Shown: positions 1-8,985 of the stretch, in pieces
Layout of the letters: every line of letters starts with the position of its first letter
Numbering within the stretch: position 1 is the first letter of the stretch
DNA from: Hymenobacter chitinivorans DSM 11115
Lineage (GTDB): Bacteria > Bacteroidota > Bacteroidia > Cytophagales > Hymenobacteraceae
DNA length: 64,000 nt
NCBI RefSeq assembly: GCF_002797555.1
Contig: NZ_PGFA01000001.1
Location: 1,860,001 to 1,924,000 of the forward strand
Direction of reading: 5' to 3'
The notes under the pieces: model-generated
What the model saw: only the letters and a program-made list of their open reading frames with translations
Databases searched by the model: none
Told to the model about the DNA's origin: nothing
Made by a program: the position numbers and the translations under genes

Positions 1-27
1 GAGAAGATTTCCTTGAGAGAGAACATA

Positions 28-128
28 GGTGAAGTGGTGAAATGGTGAAGTTGTGAAATGGTGAGTTGTCGTTCTGACGGCACAAACGGCACGATTCACA
101 ACTTCACCTTTCACAACTTCACTACTTA
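28..128. repeat. Inverted-repeat element with period-8 arms (unit GGTGAAAT)
   Basis: The left arm (28-69) is a run of degenerate 8-mers of the type GGTGAAGT, GGTGAAAT, TGTGAAAT. The right arm (about 95-128) is the reverse complement of similar 8-mers. The core is about 25 bp. The right arm touches the stop codon of the minus-strand aminotransferase. It belongs to the same sequence group as the elements at 17315-17548 and 25613-25717. Confidence 0.75.
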
Positions 129-1190
129 AGAAAACTCGCGGGCGAAGAACTGGACCAGCTGCTCGTAGGCCGCGTCGGGAATGGCGGGGAAGTTGGCGAT
201 GCGCAGCGAGCCCGACTTCCAGCTGCCGTAGCCGTTGCCCAGCTGCAGGCCCTGCTCTTTGGCGCGGCGCTTTACTTCGTCGATGAGGGCGGGCGGGCCC
301 TGCAGGCCGATGACGGTGGTGGAGCGGGTTTCGGGGTTGGTTACCAGCGGGGTGAGCTGGGTGGCCTGGTCGAAGTAGTCGTAGAGCTTGGTGGCGCGGT
401 CGAGCAGGTGCTGGTGCACGGCCTTGATGGGCTCCCGGTCCTGCAGCACCCGGCTCAGCAGGTAGATGCCGAGCACGTTGGGTGTGTGAGTGGTCTGGAA
501 GTTGAGCATCTTCTCGTACTGGGCCACCAGGCTGTTATAGTGGCTCCGCTCGTTGATCTGGCGGAAGCGCGCCACCGCCCGCGGCGACAAGACCATGATG
601 CCCAAGCCGGCCGGCAAACCGAAGCACTTCTGCACCGAGCCGTACCAGATATCGGCCTTGATGTACTTCATCTGAATGCCGCCCAGCGAGGAGGTGGCAT
701 CCACGGCCAGCAGGGCGTTGCCCAGGCGGTTGTAGAGGTTCAGAATGAACCCGTCGCGCAGCTGGGTGGCGTTGGAGGTTTCGTTCTGGGTGATGCACAC
801 CAGGTCGGTATCGTCGGCGGGCAGGGGCAGGGTATACACCTCGGGCAGCTCGTCGAGGCCGAACTGCAGGGCGGTGCTGGCCGGGCGCAGGGCCTTGGCG
901 TACTCAAACCACTTCTCGCCGAAAGCGCCGCTGTAGAGGTGGAAGCTCTTGGTGGGCGTCAGGCTCTGGGCCAGCACTTCCCAGCACTCGGTGGCCGAGC
1001 TCAGGAAAAACACGGTGTAGTCCTGCGGGATGTTGAGCTTGGTTTTCAGGTCGGCCACGGTCTGCCGCATCAGGCCCGTAAACCGCTCCCCGCGGTGGGG
1101 CGCCGAAAGCCAGCCCTCGTCGAAGGCATCCTGCAAGTAGCCGCGCAGCTCAGGATACACCTGCGACGGGCCGGGGTTGAATGTATACAT
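126..1190 (-). CDS. SerC-like class V aminotransferase
   Basis: This 354-aa PLP-dependent fold-type I enzyme resembles phosphoserine aminotransferases. The N-terminus MYTFNPGPSQ fits the substrate/PLP loop of the SerC family, and G-S-V-Q-K-C-F-G puts the Schiff-base lysine near K188. The length matches SerC (about 350-360 aa). If it is SerC it would convert 3-phosphohydroxypyruvate and glutamate to phosphoserine. Bacteroidota also carry SerC-like class V paralogs of unclear substrate, so I give no symbol. The ATG at 1190 lies 27 bp downstream of a TACCTTTG box at 1225-1218. No serA is adjacent. Confidence 0.8.
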   Translation of the reverse strand: MYTFNPGPSQVYPELRGYLQDAFDEGWLSAPHRGERFTGLMRQTVADLKTKLNIPQDYTVFFLSSATECWEVLAQSLTPTKSFHLYSGAFGEKWFEYAKALRPASTALQFGLDELPEVYTLPLPADDTDLVCITQNETSNATQLRDGFILNLYNRLGNALLAVDATSSLGGIQMKYIKADIWYGSVQKCFGLPAGLGIMVLSPRAVARFRQINERSHYNSLVAQYEKMLNFQTTHTPNVLGIYLLSRVLQDREPIKAVHQHLLDRATKLYDYFDQATQLTPLVTNPETRSTTVIGLQGPPALIDEVKRRAKEQGLQLGNGYGSWKSGSLRIANFPAIPDAAYEQLVQFFAREFS

Positions 1191-1502
1191 AGGTGGAAAA
1201 GGCTAGGGGATGAGCGGCAAAGGTATAGGGTTAATGTGCTAATGTGGGAAATGTACTCAAGTGCTAATGTGGGAAATGGGGGGAACGAAAACTCGTGTCC
1301 TCGCGAGAAGGCACGACATTCCGCGTATTAAGTGACGCCAATCCGGCCTTTGCCCAGCACGACCCGTCCTACCAGAAAGCCCTGAAAAGACCTTTCAATC
1401 TAGAACACTCCGCACATTTTAGAGGACGGATTATCACGGCCACGCCTCTCAGTTACAATTTCTCCACATTTAGCACATTACTCACATTAGCACTTGAGCA
1501 CA
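1191..1502. other. Intergenic spacer upstream of the SerC-like gene
   Basis: This 312-bp spacer holds the -7 box for the upstream minus-strand gene, the period-8 inverted repeat at 1230-1507 and about 180 bp of core between the arms. I see no convincing ORF or RNA gene in the core. Confidence 0.6.
1218..1225 (-). promoter_or_regulatory. Bacteroidota -7 promoter box
   Basis: On the minus strand this reads TACCTTTG, a full match to the Bacteroidota -7 consensus TAnnTTTG, 27 bp before the ATG of the SerC-like gene. No clear TTTG -33 element is seen at the usual 19-20 bp spacing. Confidence 0.55.
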
Positions 1503-1507
1503 TTAAA
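1230..1507. repeat. Inverted-repeat element with period-8/9 arms (unit GCTAATGT)
   Basis: The left arm (1230-1279) repeats GTTAATGT, GCTAATGT, GGGAAATG. The right arm (about 1461-1507) is its reverse-complement counterpart. About 180 bp separate them, the longest core seen in this family besides the 17.3 kb copy. The right arm contains the TAA stop of aroQ (1503-1505). Confidence 0.65.
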
Positions 1508-1949
1508 CCTTAAACCCCACGCGCTTGGGGCGGATACCTTCGAAGTAGTGCAGGGCCAGGCGGTAGCTGTCGAGCTTGAAGCCGCTGATGCTGCCCAGGC
1601 AGTTTTTGGCTAGCAGGCTTTTGTGGCGGATTTCCTCGCGGGCGGCCACGTTGGAGAGGTGCACTTCCACCACCGGCGAGTTGATGGCGGCCAGCGCGTC
1701 GGCCAGGGCCAGGCTGGTGTGGGTGTAGGCCCCGGCGTTGAGCACGATGCCGTGGTAGGTGAAGCCCACCTCGTGGATTTTGTCGATCAGCTCACCCTCG
1801 TGGTTGCTTTGGAAATACTCCAGGGTGAAGTCGGGGAAGGCCTCGCGCAGCTCGGGCAGGTACTCCTCGAAGGAGCGGGTACCGTAGATGCCCGGCTCGC
1901 GCCGGCCCAGCAGATTGAGGTTGGGGCCGTTGATAATAAGAATTTGCAT
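1503..1949 (-). CDS. aroQ: 3-dehydroquinate dehydratase, type II
   Basis: The 148-aa protein has the usual size of type II dehydroquinases, the dodecameric shikimate-pathway enzymes that remove water from 3-dehydroquinate. The N-terminal I-I-N-G-P-N-L-N-L-L-G motif is diagnostic. The catalytic tyrosine is Y22 (G-I-Y-G-T-R) and the catalytic histidine H97 (V-E-V-H-L-S-N). N-A-G-A-Y-T-H-T-S (71-79) binds substrate. The ATG at 1949 is preceded by TACCTTTA (minus strand, near 1993-1986), close to a -7 box. The stop codon lies inside a repeat arm. Confidence 0.95.
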   Translation of the reverse strand: MQILIINGPNLNLLGRREPGIYGTRSFEEYLPELREAFPDFTLEYFQSNHEGELIDKIHEVGFTYHGIVLNAGAYTHTSLALADALAAINSPVVEVHLSNVAAREEIRHKSLLAKNCLGSISGFKLDSYRLALHYFEGIRPKRVGFKV

Positions 1950-2055
1950 GATCTGAAGGAATGGGGCTGGGGAAAGAACAGGGTAAAGGTAAGCCGCCTA
2001 GTCGGCGGTAGCGGTGCGGGCTTAAGTCAAGGCTAATTCTCTAACTTGCGAACTT

Positions 2056-2622
2056 ATGATAAAGGTATTTACCAAAAGTCACGGGGTGGCTTCCTGCTGG
2101 ATAGCGCTGGCCCTGCTGGCCGGCAGTGGCTGCAAGAAAGTGGAGGAAATCGTTGCTCCCAAGCTGCCCGATGCCACCCAGGACGGCAAAAATACCTTCG
2201 GCTGTATGCTCGACGACAAGGTTTGGGTGCCCTACACCGACCACGTGCTCGACGACAAGATGGACGCCAACTACAGCAGCACCAGCTTCCGGGTATCGGC
2301 CGAGCAGTACGACGACGGCACCGACCATACCCAGTTTGATCTGTACGTGACGGCCGCCAACGTGCAGCCGGGCACCTACGCCGTGGGCCAGGGCTTTAGC
2401 GCCCAGTTCGAGCGCCAGAAAAAAGGCGGCGGCAGCATCGACACCTACTCGACCTCCACGGGCAGCCTCACGATTACCAAGGTGGAGGCGCGCACGTCCA
2501 CGTTCAACAACGTCACCTCGCGCTACACCGTGGTGGCCGGCACGTTTAGCTTCACGGCCGCCGCCCCAGGCGGGCAAACGGTGGTGGTGAAAGACGGCCG
2601 CTTCGATGCCCAGGCGTTCTAA
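2056..2622 (+). CDS. DUF6252-like lipoprotein
   Basis: This 188-aa protein starts with a lipoprotein signal peptide; the lipobox L-L-A-G-S-G-C puts the acylated cysteine at about residue 26. The mature part begins with a D-A-T-Q-D-G-K-N-T-F-G-C-M-L-D stretch, as in DUF6252 lipoproteins of Bacteroidota, followed by a beta-rich domain. No enzymatic motif is visible and the function of the family is unknown to me. xerD follows 24 bp downstream on the same strand. A weak promoter-like TAACTTGC lies at 2042-2049. Confidence 0.7.
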   Translation: MIKVFTKSHGVASCWIALALLAGSGCKKVEEIVAPKLPDATQDGKNTFGCMLDDKVWVPYTDHVLDDKMDANYSSTSFRVSAEQYDDGTDHTQFDLYVTAANVQPGTYAVGQGFSAQFERQKKGGGSIDTYSTSTGSLTITKVEARTSTFNNVTSRYTVVAGTFSFTAAAPGGQTVVVKDGRFDAQAF

Positions 2623-2646
2623 GACGAGTTTTTAGCTTCCTTTCCT

Positions 2647-3549
2647 ATGTCCAACTGGTCCGTCAGCATCAAGCAATTCGAAGGCTATCTGCAGCTGGAA
2701 AAGTCGTTGTCGGCCAATTCGGTGGAAGCCTACGTGCGCGACATCGGCAAGCTGCGCCAGTACCTGGAGATTTCCAAGCTGCCCGCCTCGCCGGCCCAGG
2801 TCACGACCCGCATCCTGCGCGACTTCCTGGCCTGGCTCGGCGAGCTGGGCATGAGTGCCACCTCCCAGGCCCGCACCCTATCGGGCATCAAGGCCTTTTT
2901 CAGCTTCATGATAATGGAGGATCTGCTCACCCTGGACCCCACCGACACGCTCGAAGCGCCCAAGGTAGGCCGCAAGCTGCCCGACACGCTCAGCTACGAG
3001 GAAATCACCCGGGTGCTGGAGGCCGTGGATATGAGCACCAACGAGGGCACCCGCAACCGGGCCATCCTCGAAACGCTCTACTCCTCGGGCCTGCGCGTGT
3101 CGGAGCTGACGGATTTGCGCCTCTCCAACCTCTACGCCGACCAGGGCTTCGTGCGCGTGACCGGCAAGGGCAACAAGGAACGGCTGGTGCCCATCGGCCG
3201 CGACGCGCTGAAACACATTGGCTTCTACATCAGCGGGGTGCGCTGCCACCTCGACATTGAGCCCGGCCACGAGGACTTCGTGTTTCTGAACCGGCGCGGC
3301 ACCAAACTGTCCCGGGTCATGATTTTCAACATTATTAAGGATGTCGTCGACAAGGCCGGCATCGGCAAAGTGGTGAGCCCGCACACCTTCCGCCACAGCT
3401 TTGCCACCCACCTCATCGAGGGCGGGGCCGACCTGCGGGCCGTGCAGGAAATGCTGGGCCACGAGAGCATTACGACCACCGAAATCTACACCCACCTCGA
3501 CCGGGACTACCTGCGCCAGATCATCACCGAGTTTCACCCCCGCAGCTAA
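2647..3549 (+). CDS. xerD: Site-specific tyrosine recombinase XerD
   Basis: The 300-aa protein has the XerC/XerD length and architecture: an N-terminal SAM-like core-binding domain (about 1-100) and a C-terminal catalytic domain. The catalytic set is intact: R150 (S-S-G-L-R-V-S-E-L), K174 (G-K-G-N-K-E-R), H246 and R249 (H-T-F-R-H-S-F-A-T-H), H272 (G-H-E-S) and nucleophile Y281 (E-I-Y-T-H-L-D). Known role: dimer resolution at dif during chromosome segregation, activated by FtsK in other bacteria; ftsK lies about 2.4 kb downstream. XerC is an alternative name, but the 'HESITTTEIYTH' end is XerD-like. Confidence 0.9.
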   Translation: MSNWSVSIKQFEGYLQLEKSLSANSVEAYVRDIGKLRQYLEISKLPASPAQVTTRILRDFLAWLGELGMSATSQARTLSGIKAFFSFMIMEDLLTLDPTDTLEAPKVGRKLPDTLSYEEITRVLEAVDMSTNEGTRNRAILETLYSSGLRVSELTDLRLSNLYADQGFVRVTGKGNKERLVPIGRDALKHIGFYISGVRCHLDIEPGHEDFVFLNRRGTKLSRVMIFNIIKDVVDKAGIGKVVSPHTFRHSFATHLIEGGADLRAVQEMLGHESITTTEIYTHLDRDYLRQIITEFHPRS

Positions 3550-3563
3550 GCTGTCGGGCCGGC

Positions 3564-4001
3564 TTAGGCTACCTGTTCGGCCGAGTGGGCGGCGCCGCGG
3601 CTGCGCAGCCACTGCTCGGCCTCGGCCACGGTCGTGAAAATCTGCAGTTCAAACAGCCCGGCAAACGTGTCGGCCGGCGGCAGCACCGAGGGAAAATCGT
3701 TGGCGGGCAGCACGTGGGCCACGTAGCGCAACCCCAGGGCCACCACCTGCGGCGCCCACACGTGCTCCAGCCAGTCAATAGAGTCGAACCAGGGGCCCGT
3801 GACGCGGCTATTGTCGTTGAGCAGCCTGCTGCAGGGCGTACCCTGCAGCAGCCGCAGGTAACTGCTGGCGCCCTGCACGCCGTCGTCGTTGATGACGAAG
3901 CCGCTCCAGGTGAGGCGGATCCAGCCGTTCTCGGGCTCGTGCTGGGCTGCGCAGTAGACGTGCCGGGCTTGGTTACTTAGCAGAAAGGAAGGACCAGTCA
4001 T
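3564..4001 (-). CDS. STAS/SEC14-like domain protein (putative)
   Basis: This 145-aa cytosolic protein has no signal peptide. The pattern L-L-N-D-N-S-R-V-T-G-P-W (about 60-72), then W-L-E-H-V-W-A-P and a terminal A-E-Q-W-L-R, is what I associate with SpoIIAA/STAS-like proteins of Cytophagales; this is family recall, not a search. I start at the ATG at 4001 rather than a TTG two codons upstream. It converges on xerD with a 14-bp gap holding a small hairpin (about 3545-3566). The function is unknown. Confidence 0.6.
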   Translation of the reverse strand: MTGPSFLLSNQARHVYCAAQHEPENGWIRLTWSGFVINDDGVQGASSYLRLLQGTPCSRLLNDNSRVTGPWFDSIDWLEHVWAPQVVALGLRYVAHVLPANDFPSVLPPADTFAGLFELQIFTTVAEAEQWLRSRGAAHSAEQVA

Positions 4002-4062
4002 AGGCAAGGGCTGGGGCGAGAGTAAGGCTAACTACCAGTAGCACGCAGACGGCGTGGAAATG

Positions 4063-4098
4063 TTTGGTGGCAAGGGCAGGAGGGAGTGGTTACTTTTG
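4063..4098 (+). promoter_or_regulatory. Bacteroidota promoter for the DUF6044-like gene
   Basis: TACTTTTG at 4091-4098 matches TAnnTTTG, and a TTTG lies at 4063-4066, 24 bp upstream, slightly longer than the usual 19-20 bp. The ATG at 4118 is 19 bp downstream. The box supports the 4118 start over an upstream start at 4064. Confidence 0.65.
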
Positions 4099-4117
4099 CG
4101 GCTGGCCTATTCTGCTC

Positions 4118-5827
4118 ATGCACGCACCTCGTCGTTTTGTTTCTCCTTTGGGCTGGGCCGGGCTGGCTCTGCTGCTGTTTTTGCTGCCTTTTGCCCTGCT
4201 GCGGGAGCAGAGCTACGTCACCCTCGACGACAACCTCGACGTGGAGCTGACCATTCCCTACCTGCTCACCCGCCACCACGTAGCCCTCGACTACCGGCCC
4301 ACCACCGTCGTGGAGCCCATCATGAACGGGCTGCCGCGCAACGCCCTGCGGCCGGGCCTGAGCGTGACGATGCTGCTCTTTGGGCTGCTGGAGCCTTTGC
4401 CGGCTTATCTGGTGCAGCAGGTTCTGGTGCGGCTGCTGGCCCTGCTGGGCATGTACGCGCTGCTGCGCCGCCACCTGCTGACCGGCCCCACCGAGCGAAG
4501 CCTGGCCGCGGGCCTGAGTTTGGCTTGGGCGGTGCTGCCGTTTTACTCCATTTACGGACTTACCGTGCTGGGCCAGCCCTGGCTGCTCTACGCCTTTTTG
4601 AACCTGCGCCGCGGTGCCGGCCGCTGGACCGACTGGCTGCTGATTGCCGCGTTTCCCTTCTGGTCGATGTTCGTCTTTGTGGGGCCCTTCGTGGCCGTGG
4701 GCCTGGGGCTGTTGCTGCTCCACGACTGGGTGGCGCACCGGCGCTGGTCGTGGCCGGTGGTGGGCGGTGTGGTGCTGCTGCTGGCGCTTTATCTGGTCGT
4801 CGAATACCCGCTCGTGTACTCGTTGCTGGTGGCCAAGCAGTTTGTGCCCCACCGCCTCGAGTTCAACCTGGGCCAGCTCGGGCCCCAGGGCTGGGGTGGG
4901 GCACTAAAGTCGGCGGGCCAGTACTTTTTCATGGGCCAGTACCACGCCAGCCGGTTTTTCCGCGGCGTGATTTTACTGGCCCTGGCCGTGGCCTTGCTCC
5001 GCCGCAGCCCCATAGCGCCGGAGCGCCGCCGCCCGCTGCTGGTGCTGCTGGCGGCCCTGGCGGCCGTAGCCGTGTTCTGCGGCGTGTATCCCCGCCTTAT
5101 CGAGCCTCTGCAGCGGACCGTGCCCGCCCTGGGGGCTTTTAACCTGACGCGCTTTCACTTTCTGACGGCGCTGCTGGGCTTTATCGTGCTGGCCCTGAGT
5201 CTGCAAGTGCTGCGTGATGCTCGGGTAGTTATGGTGCTGGTTATGATGCAGATAGTAGTAGGCGTAGGCATGAATACCGAATGGCTGCTCAACGTGCGGC
5301 AGCTGGCCGGTCGGCCCAAACGCACCGAGCCCAACTACCAGCAGTTTGTGGCTGCCCCGCTGTTTGCCCGCGTCCAGGATACCATCCGGCAAACGACTGG
5401 GCAGAGCCCGCGCACCTACCGCCTGGCCTGCCTGGGGCTGCCGCCGGCCATTGCCCAGCTCAACGGCTTCTATACCCTGGACAGCTACCAGAACAACTAT
5501 CCGCTGGCCTACAAGCACGCCTTCCGGCCCCTCATTGCCGGGGAGCTGACCAAGAGCCCGGCCCTGCGCACCTACTTCGACGACTGGGGCAACCGGTGCT
5601 ACCTGTTTTCGGCCGAGCTGGGCAAGAATTTCCGGGTCGGGGCGTTCCAGCAGCGCGTGGTGCAGGATTTTGCCTTCGATGCCGAAGCCTTCCGCCGCCT
5701 GGGTGGCCGTTACGTGCTGGCTGCCGCCCGCTTAGCTCAGCCCGCCCGCGCTGGCCTGACGCCCCGCGGAGAATTTTCGGCTAGGAACGCGTACTGGCAC
5801 CTGTATCTTTACGAAGTACAGCCCTGA
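4118..5827 (+). CDS. DUF6044-like polytopic membrane protein
   Basis: This 569-aa integral membrane protein has roughly ten hydrophobic segments, from one at residues 10-28 to the last near 370-400, then a soluble C-terminal domain of about 170 aa. The early acidic motif T-L-D-D-N-L-D-V-E-L, followed by a loop with Y-R-P and N-G-L-P-R-N, resembles DUF6044 proteins, which look like GT-C-type glycosyltransferase relatives. An acidic pair after TM1 is typical of GT-C enzymes, but activity is inference. The ATG at 4118 is chosen because a -7 box ends at 4098. Confidence 0.65.
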   Translation: MHAPRRFVSPLGWAGLALLLFLLPFALLREQSYVTLDDNLDVELTIPYLLTRHHVALDYRPTTVVEPIMNGLPRNALRPGLSVTMLLFGLLEPLPAYLVQQVLVRLLALLGMYALLRRHLLTGPTERSLAAGLSLAWAVLPFYSIYGLTVLGQPWLLYAFLNLRRGAGRWTDWLLIAAFPFWSMFVFVGPFVAVGLGLLLLHDWVAHRRWSWPVVGGVVLLLALYLVVEYPLVYSLLVAKQFVPHRLEFNLGQLGPQGWGGALKSAGQYFFMGQYHASRFFRGVILLALAVALLRRSPIAPERRRPLLVLLAALAAVAVFCGVYPRLIEPLQRTVPALGAFNLTRFHFLTALLGFIVLALSLQVLRDARVVMVLVMMQIVVGVGMNTEWLLNVRQLAGRPKRTEPNYQQFVAAPLFARVQDTIRQTTGQSPRTYRLACLGLPPAIAQLNGFYTLDSYQNNYPLAYKHAFRPLIAGELTKSPALRTYFDDWGNRCYLFSAELGKNFRVGAFQQRVVQDFAFDAEAFRRLGGRYVLAAARLAQPARAGLTPRGEFSARNAYWHLYLYEVQP

Positions 5828-5879
5828 AAATTGGCGGGCTGACCCACCCCCGGCGGAGCATGAAACCGCCGGAATTCCC

Positions 5880-5887
5880 TAGATTTG
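5880..5887 (+). promoter_or_regulatory. Bacteroidota -7 box upstream of ftsK
   Basis: TAGATTTG matches TAnnTTTG and ends 19 bp before the ftsK ATG. A short GC hairpin (5850-5856 with 5866-5872) sits just upstream and could end transcription of the preceding gene. No -33 TTTG is seen. Confidence 0.5.
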
Positions 5888-5906
5888 GCCTTTTAGTGCG
5901 TGATAG

Positions 5907-8873
5907 ATGGCAAAAAATACGTACAAGCAGAACGCTCCTGCTGCTCCGAGCCGGGGCAATGAACCCCGTCCGGCGCGAAACCAGGCCCGGCCCACCGCCG
6001 AGCCTACCCGTGAGCCGCGGCCCAGTGCGCCCAAAGCAGCTCCCAAAGCCCCCCGCCGGGCCGTAAAGCTGCCCGCCTTCAAGGTAGGCAACGTGTTTGG
6101 CTTCCTGCGCGACCGGCGCTTCCAGCTGTTTCTGGGCTTCTTTTTCCTGCTCAGCTCCATTTACCTGACTATTGCCTTCGTCTCCTTCATCTTCACCGGG
6201 CACGCCGACCAAAGCGTGGTGGAAGGCCTGGGCTCGACGCCGGTGAAGGAAGCGGGGCAGGAGTCCGGCAACTGGCTCGGGCTGGTAGGCGCCCTGCTGG
6301 CCCAGGCCCTGATTTACAAGGGCTTTGGCGTGGCGGCGTTTGCCGTCATTCCCATCGTGTTCTTCCTGGGCTACAAAATCGTGTTCCGCCGCGCGGAGGT
6401 GTCGTTGAGCTACGTGCTGGCTTTGTGCCTGTTCTCCATGTTCTGGCTGAGCGTGCTGCTGGGCTACGTGGTGCTCACCCTGCAGGCCCCCGACGCCGAC
6501 CCGGCCCTGGCCCACAGCCTCGACTTTTTGAGCGGCGGCATTGGCTACGAAGCGGCCCTCTGGCTCGACAGCCTCATTGGCTGGGGCACGGTGCTGCTGC
6601 TGGCCTTCCTGCTGATTTCCTTCGTGGTCTACTTCTTCAACGTGACCAGCCTCAACCTGCGCCGCGCCGACGGCGACGAAGAGGCCGAGGAGCCAGCCCT
6701 GGCCGGCGCCGCCGTAGCCGCTAACCGGTTTAATACCAGTGCCTTCCCCGCCGCGGCCTCATTTGATGATGAGCAAGAAGAGGAGCCTGCTCCCGAAATG
6801 ACCTTGCGCCGCGTAGGCCCCGTGGCGGGTCCCGCCGCGGCGCAGTTGGCCGTGGAAGCCGACGACGAGCCCGAACTGGAGCTCGAAGAAGTCGATGAGC
6901 CCCCTTTCCGTTCCGGACCCGTTAGTGCCTCGGGCCCGGCCTTCAGCATTACTGCTCCCGAACCCGCTCCGGCCCTGGCTGCTAGTGCCGCCGCCCTGCC
7001 CCTGACCGTAGCCCCGGCCGCCAGCCTGGCCAGCGCCTCGGCCACGGTGGCGGCCGCTGGCGCTGCCCTCAGCAGCGCGCCCAAAGGCCCGAGCTTTTCC
7101 TTCGAAACGCCCACCGACCCCGAGCCGCTGGCCGTAGCTCCTTCCAGCATCCCAACGCCCTTGTCGATGGCCGACCTGGCCGGTGACGACGAGGCGCCCT
7201 TGCCCGCTACGCTGCCGCTGCCCGCGCCCGTGCGCGAAACCACCGGCCCCACCCTGCAGATTGACACCACGCCCGTGGAGCTGGACCCCGCCGCCGGCGC
7301 CGACATGGCCTCCATTGCCGAAGACGACGAGGACATGGACACCATGCCCGCCGTCAACTACGATCCTACGCTCGACCTCTCGCGCTACCAGTACCCGACC
7401 CTGGAGCTGCTCAACGACTACGGGCAGGCCAAGGCCCAGGTGAGCAAGGAGGAGCTGGAAGCCAACAAGGACCGCATCGTCGAAACCCTGGGCCACTACG
7501 GCATCAACATCGCCAGCATCAAGGCTACCATCGGGCCCACCGTCACGCTCTACGAAATTGTGCCCGATGCCGGGGTGCGCATTTCCAAGATCAAGAGCCT
7601 GGAAGACGATATTGCCCTGAGCCTGGCGGCCCTGGGCATTCGTATCATCGCGCCCATTCCGGGCAAGGGCACCATCGGTATTGAGGTGCCCAACACAAAG
7701 AAGGAAATGGTGAGCATCCGCTCGGTATTTGCTACCGACAAGTTCATCAACACCGAAATGGATTTGCCGATTTCCTTTGGCCGCACCATTACCAACGAGG
7801 TCTTCGTGGTCGATTTGGCCAAGATGCCCCACTTGCTGATGGCCGGGGCCACGGGCCAGGGTAAGTCGGTGGGTCTGAACGTGATTCTGGCCTCGCTGCT
7901 CTACAAGCGCCACCCCGCCCAGCTCAAGTTCGTGCTCGTCGACCCCAAAAAGGTGGAATTGAGCATCTTCAATAAGATTGAGCGCCACTTCCTGGCCAAG
8001 CTGCCCGACACCGAGGAGGCCATCATCACCGACACGAAGAAGGTGGTGAACACGCTCAATTCGCTGTGCATGGAGATGGACAAGCGCTACGACCTGCTCA
8101 AGGATGCCGGCTGCCGCAACCTGAAGGAGTACAACCGCAAGTTCATCGAGCGGCGGCTCAACCCCAAGAAAGGCCACCGCTTCATGCCCTTCATCGTGCT
8201 GGTCATCGACGAGCTGGCCGACCTGATGATGACCGCCGGCAAGGAAGTCGAGACGCCCATTGCCCGTCTGGCCCAGCTGGCCCGCGCCATCGGTATTCAC
8301 CTCATCGTGGCCACCCAACGCCCGTCGGTGAACGTTATTACCGGTATTATCAAGGCCAACTTCCCCTGCCGGATTTCCTTCAAGGTAACTTCCAAGATTG
8401 ATTCGCGTACCATCCTCGACGCCGGCGGCGCCGACCAGCTCGTGGGGCAGGGCGACATGCTGATTTCCCAGGGCTCTGATATTATTCGCGTGCAGTGTGC
8501 CTTCATTGATACCCCCGAGGTGGACCGCCTCTGCGACTTTATCGGGGAGCAGCAGGGCTACCCCGACGCCTACCTGCTGCCGGAAGTGGCCGGGGAAAGC
8601 GGCGGCGGCAACGGCGGCGACGAAGACTTCGACGCCGCCTCCCGCGACAGTATGTTTGAGGAAGCCGCCCGCGTCATTGTTACCCACCAGCAGGGCAGCA
8701 CCTCGCTCTTGCAGCGCCGCCTCAAGCTAGGCTACAACCGCGCCGGCCGCCTCATCGACCAGCTCGAGCACGCCGGTATCGTCGGGCCCTTTGAAGGCAG
8801 CAAGGCCCGGGAGGTATTAATTCCGGACGAATACAGTTTGGAACAGTTGTTGAATAACCTGCCCAAAAGTTAG
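5907..8873 (+). CDS. ftsK: DNA translocase FtsK
   Basis: The 988-aa protein has the full FtsK layout. A Pro/Ala-rich cytosolic leader (1-60) is followed by four TM helices (about 73-96, 122-158, 170-190, 225-245), a long Ala/Pro/Glu linker (about 250-480) and the RecA-like motor. Walker A is A-G-A-T-G-Q-G-K-S near 643-651 and Walker B V-L-V-I-D-E-L-A-D near 760. The last 70 residues form the winged-helix gamma domain that reads KOPS-type sequences. It is an inner-membrane motor that pumps DNA at the septum and activates XerCD at dif. xerD lies nearby. Confidence 0.95.
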   Translation: MAKNTYKQNAPAAPSRGNEPRPARNQARPTAEPTREPRPSAPKAAPKAPRRAVKLPAFKVGNVFGFLRDRRFQLFLGFFFLLSSIYLTIAFVSFIFTGHADQSVVEGLGSTPVKEAGQESGNWLGLVGALLAQALIYKGFGVAAFAVIPIVFFLGYKIVFRRAEVSLSYVLALCLFSMFWLSVLLGYVVLTLQAPDADPALAHSLDFLSGGIGYEAALWLDSLIGWGTVLLLAFLLISFVVYFFNVTSLNLRRADGDEEAEEPALAGAAVAANRFNTSAFPAAASFDDEQEEEPAPEMTLRRVGPVAGPAAAQLAVEADDEPELELEEVDEPPFRSGPVSASGPAFSITAPEPAPALAASAAALPLTVAPAASLASASATVAAAGAALSSAPKGPSFSFETPTDPEPLAVAPSSIPTPLSMADLAGDDEAPLPATLPLPAPVRETTGPTLQIDTTPVELDPAAGADMASIAEDDEDMDTMPAVNYDPTLDLSRYQYPTLELLNDYGQAKAQVSKEELEANKDRIVETLGHYGINIASIKATIGPTVTLYEIVPDAGVRISKIKSLEDDIALSLAALGIRIIAPIPGKGTIGIEVPNTKKEMVSIRSVFATDKFINTEMDLPISFGRTITNEVFVVDLAKMPHLLMAGATGQGKSVGLNVILASLLYKRHPAQLKFVLVDPKKVELSIFNKIERHFLAKLPDTEEAIITDTKKVVNTLNSLCMEMDKRYDLLKDAGCRNLKEYNRKFIERRLNPKKGHRFMPFIVLVIDELADLMMTAGKEVETPIARLAQLARAIGIHLIVATQRPSVNVITGIIKANFPCRISFKVTSKIDSRTILDAGGADQLVGQGDMLISQGSDIIRVQCAFIDTPEVDRLCDFIGEQQGYPDAYLLPEVAGESGGGNGGDEDFDAASRDSMFEEAARVIVTHQQGSTSLLQRRLKLGYNRAGRLIDQLEHAGIVGPFEGSKAREVLIPDEYSLEQLLNNLPKS

Positions 8874-8887
8874 ATAGCGCCGCGGGA

Positions 8888-8921
8888 GACAAAAGCGCCG
8901 CCCATTGGTTAGGCTTTTGTC
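8888..8921 (+). terminator. Rho-independent-like hairpin after ftsK
   Basis: GACAAAAGC (8888-8896) pairs with GCTTTTGTC (8913-8921), a 9-bp stem with a 16-nt loop, 15 bp after the ftsK stop. There is no long U tract, so termination strength is uncertain. Confidence 0.5.
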
Positions 8922-8985
8922 ATTCAGGATTAAACCTAGTTCTGCCCTCCGCTTCTAACCTTACTCAAGATACCACTCCTTTCTA

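Noticed and set aside
6759..8687. A 642-aa open frame on the minus strand across ftsK
   Set aside because: It is antisense to ftsK, which has all family motifs. Its composition (Gly, His, Val, Gln-rich) is typical of antisense frames in GC-rich genes and no domain is visible.
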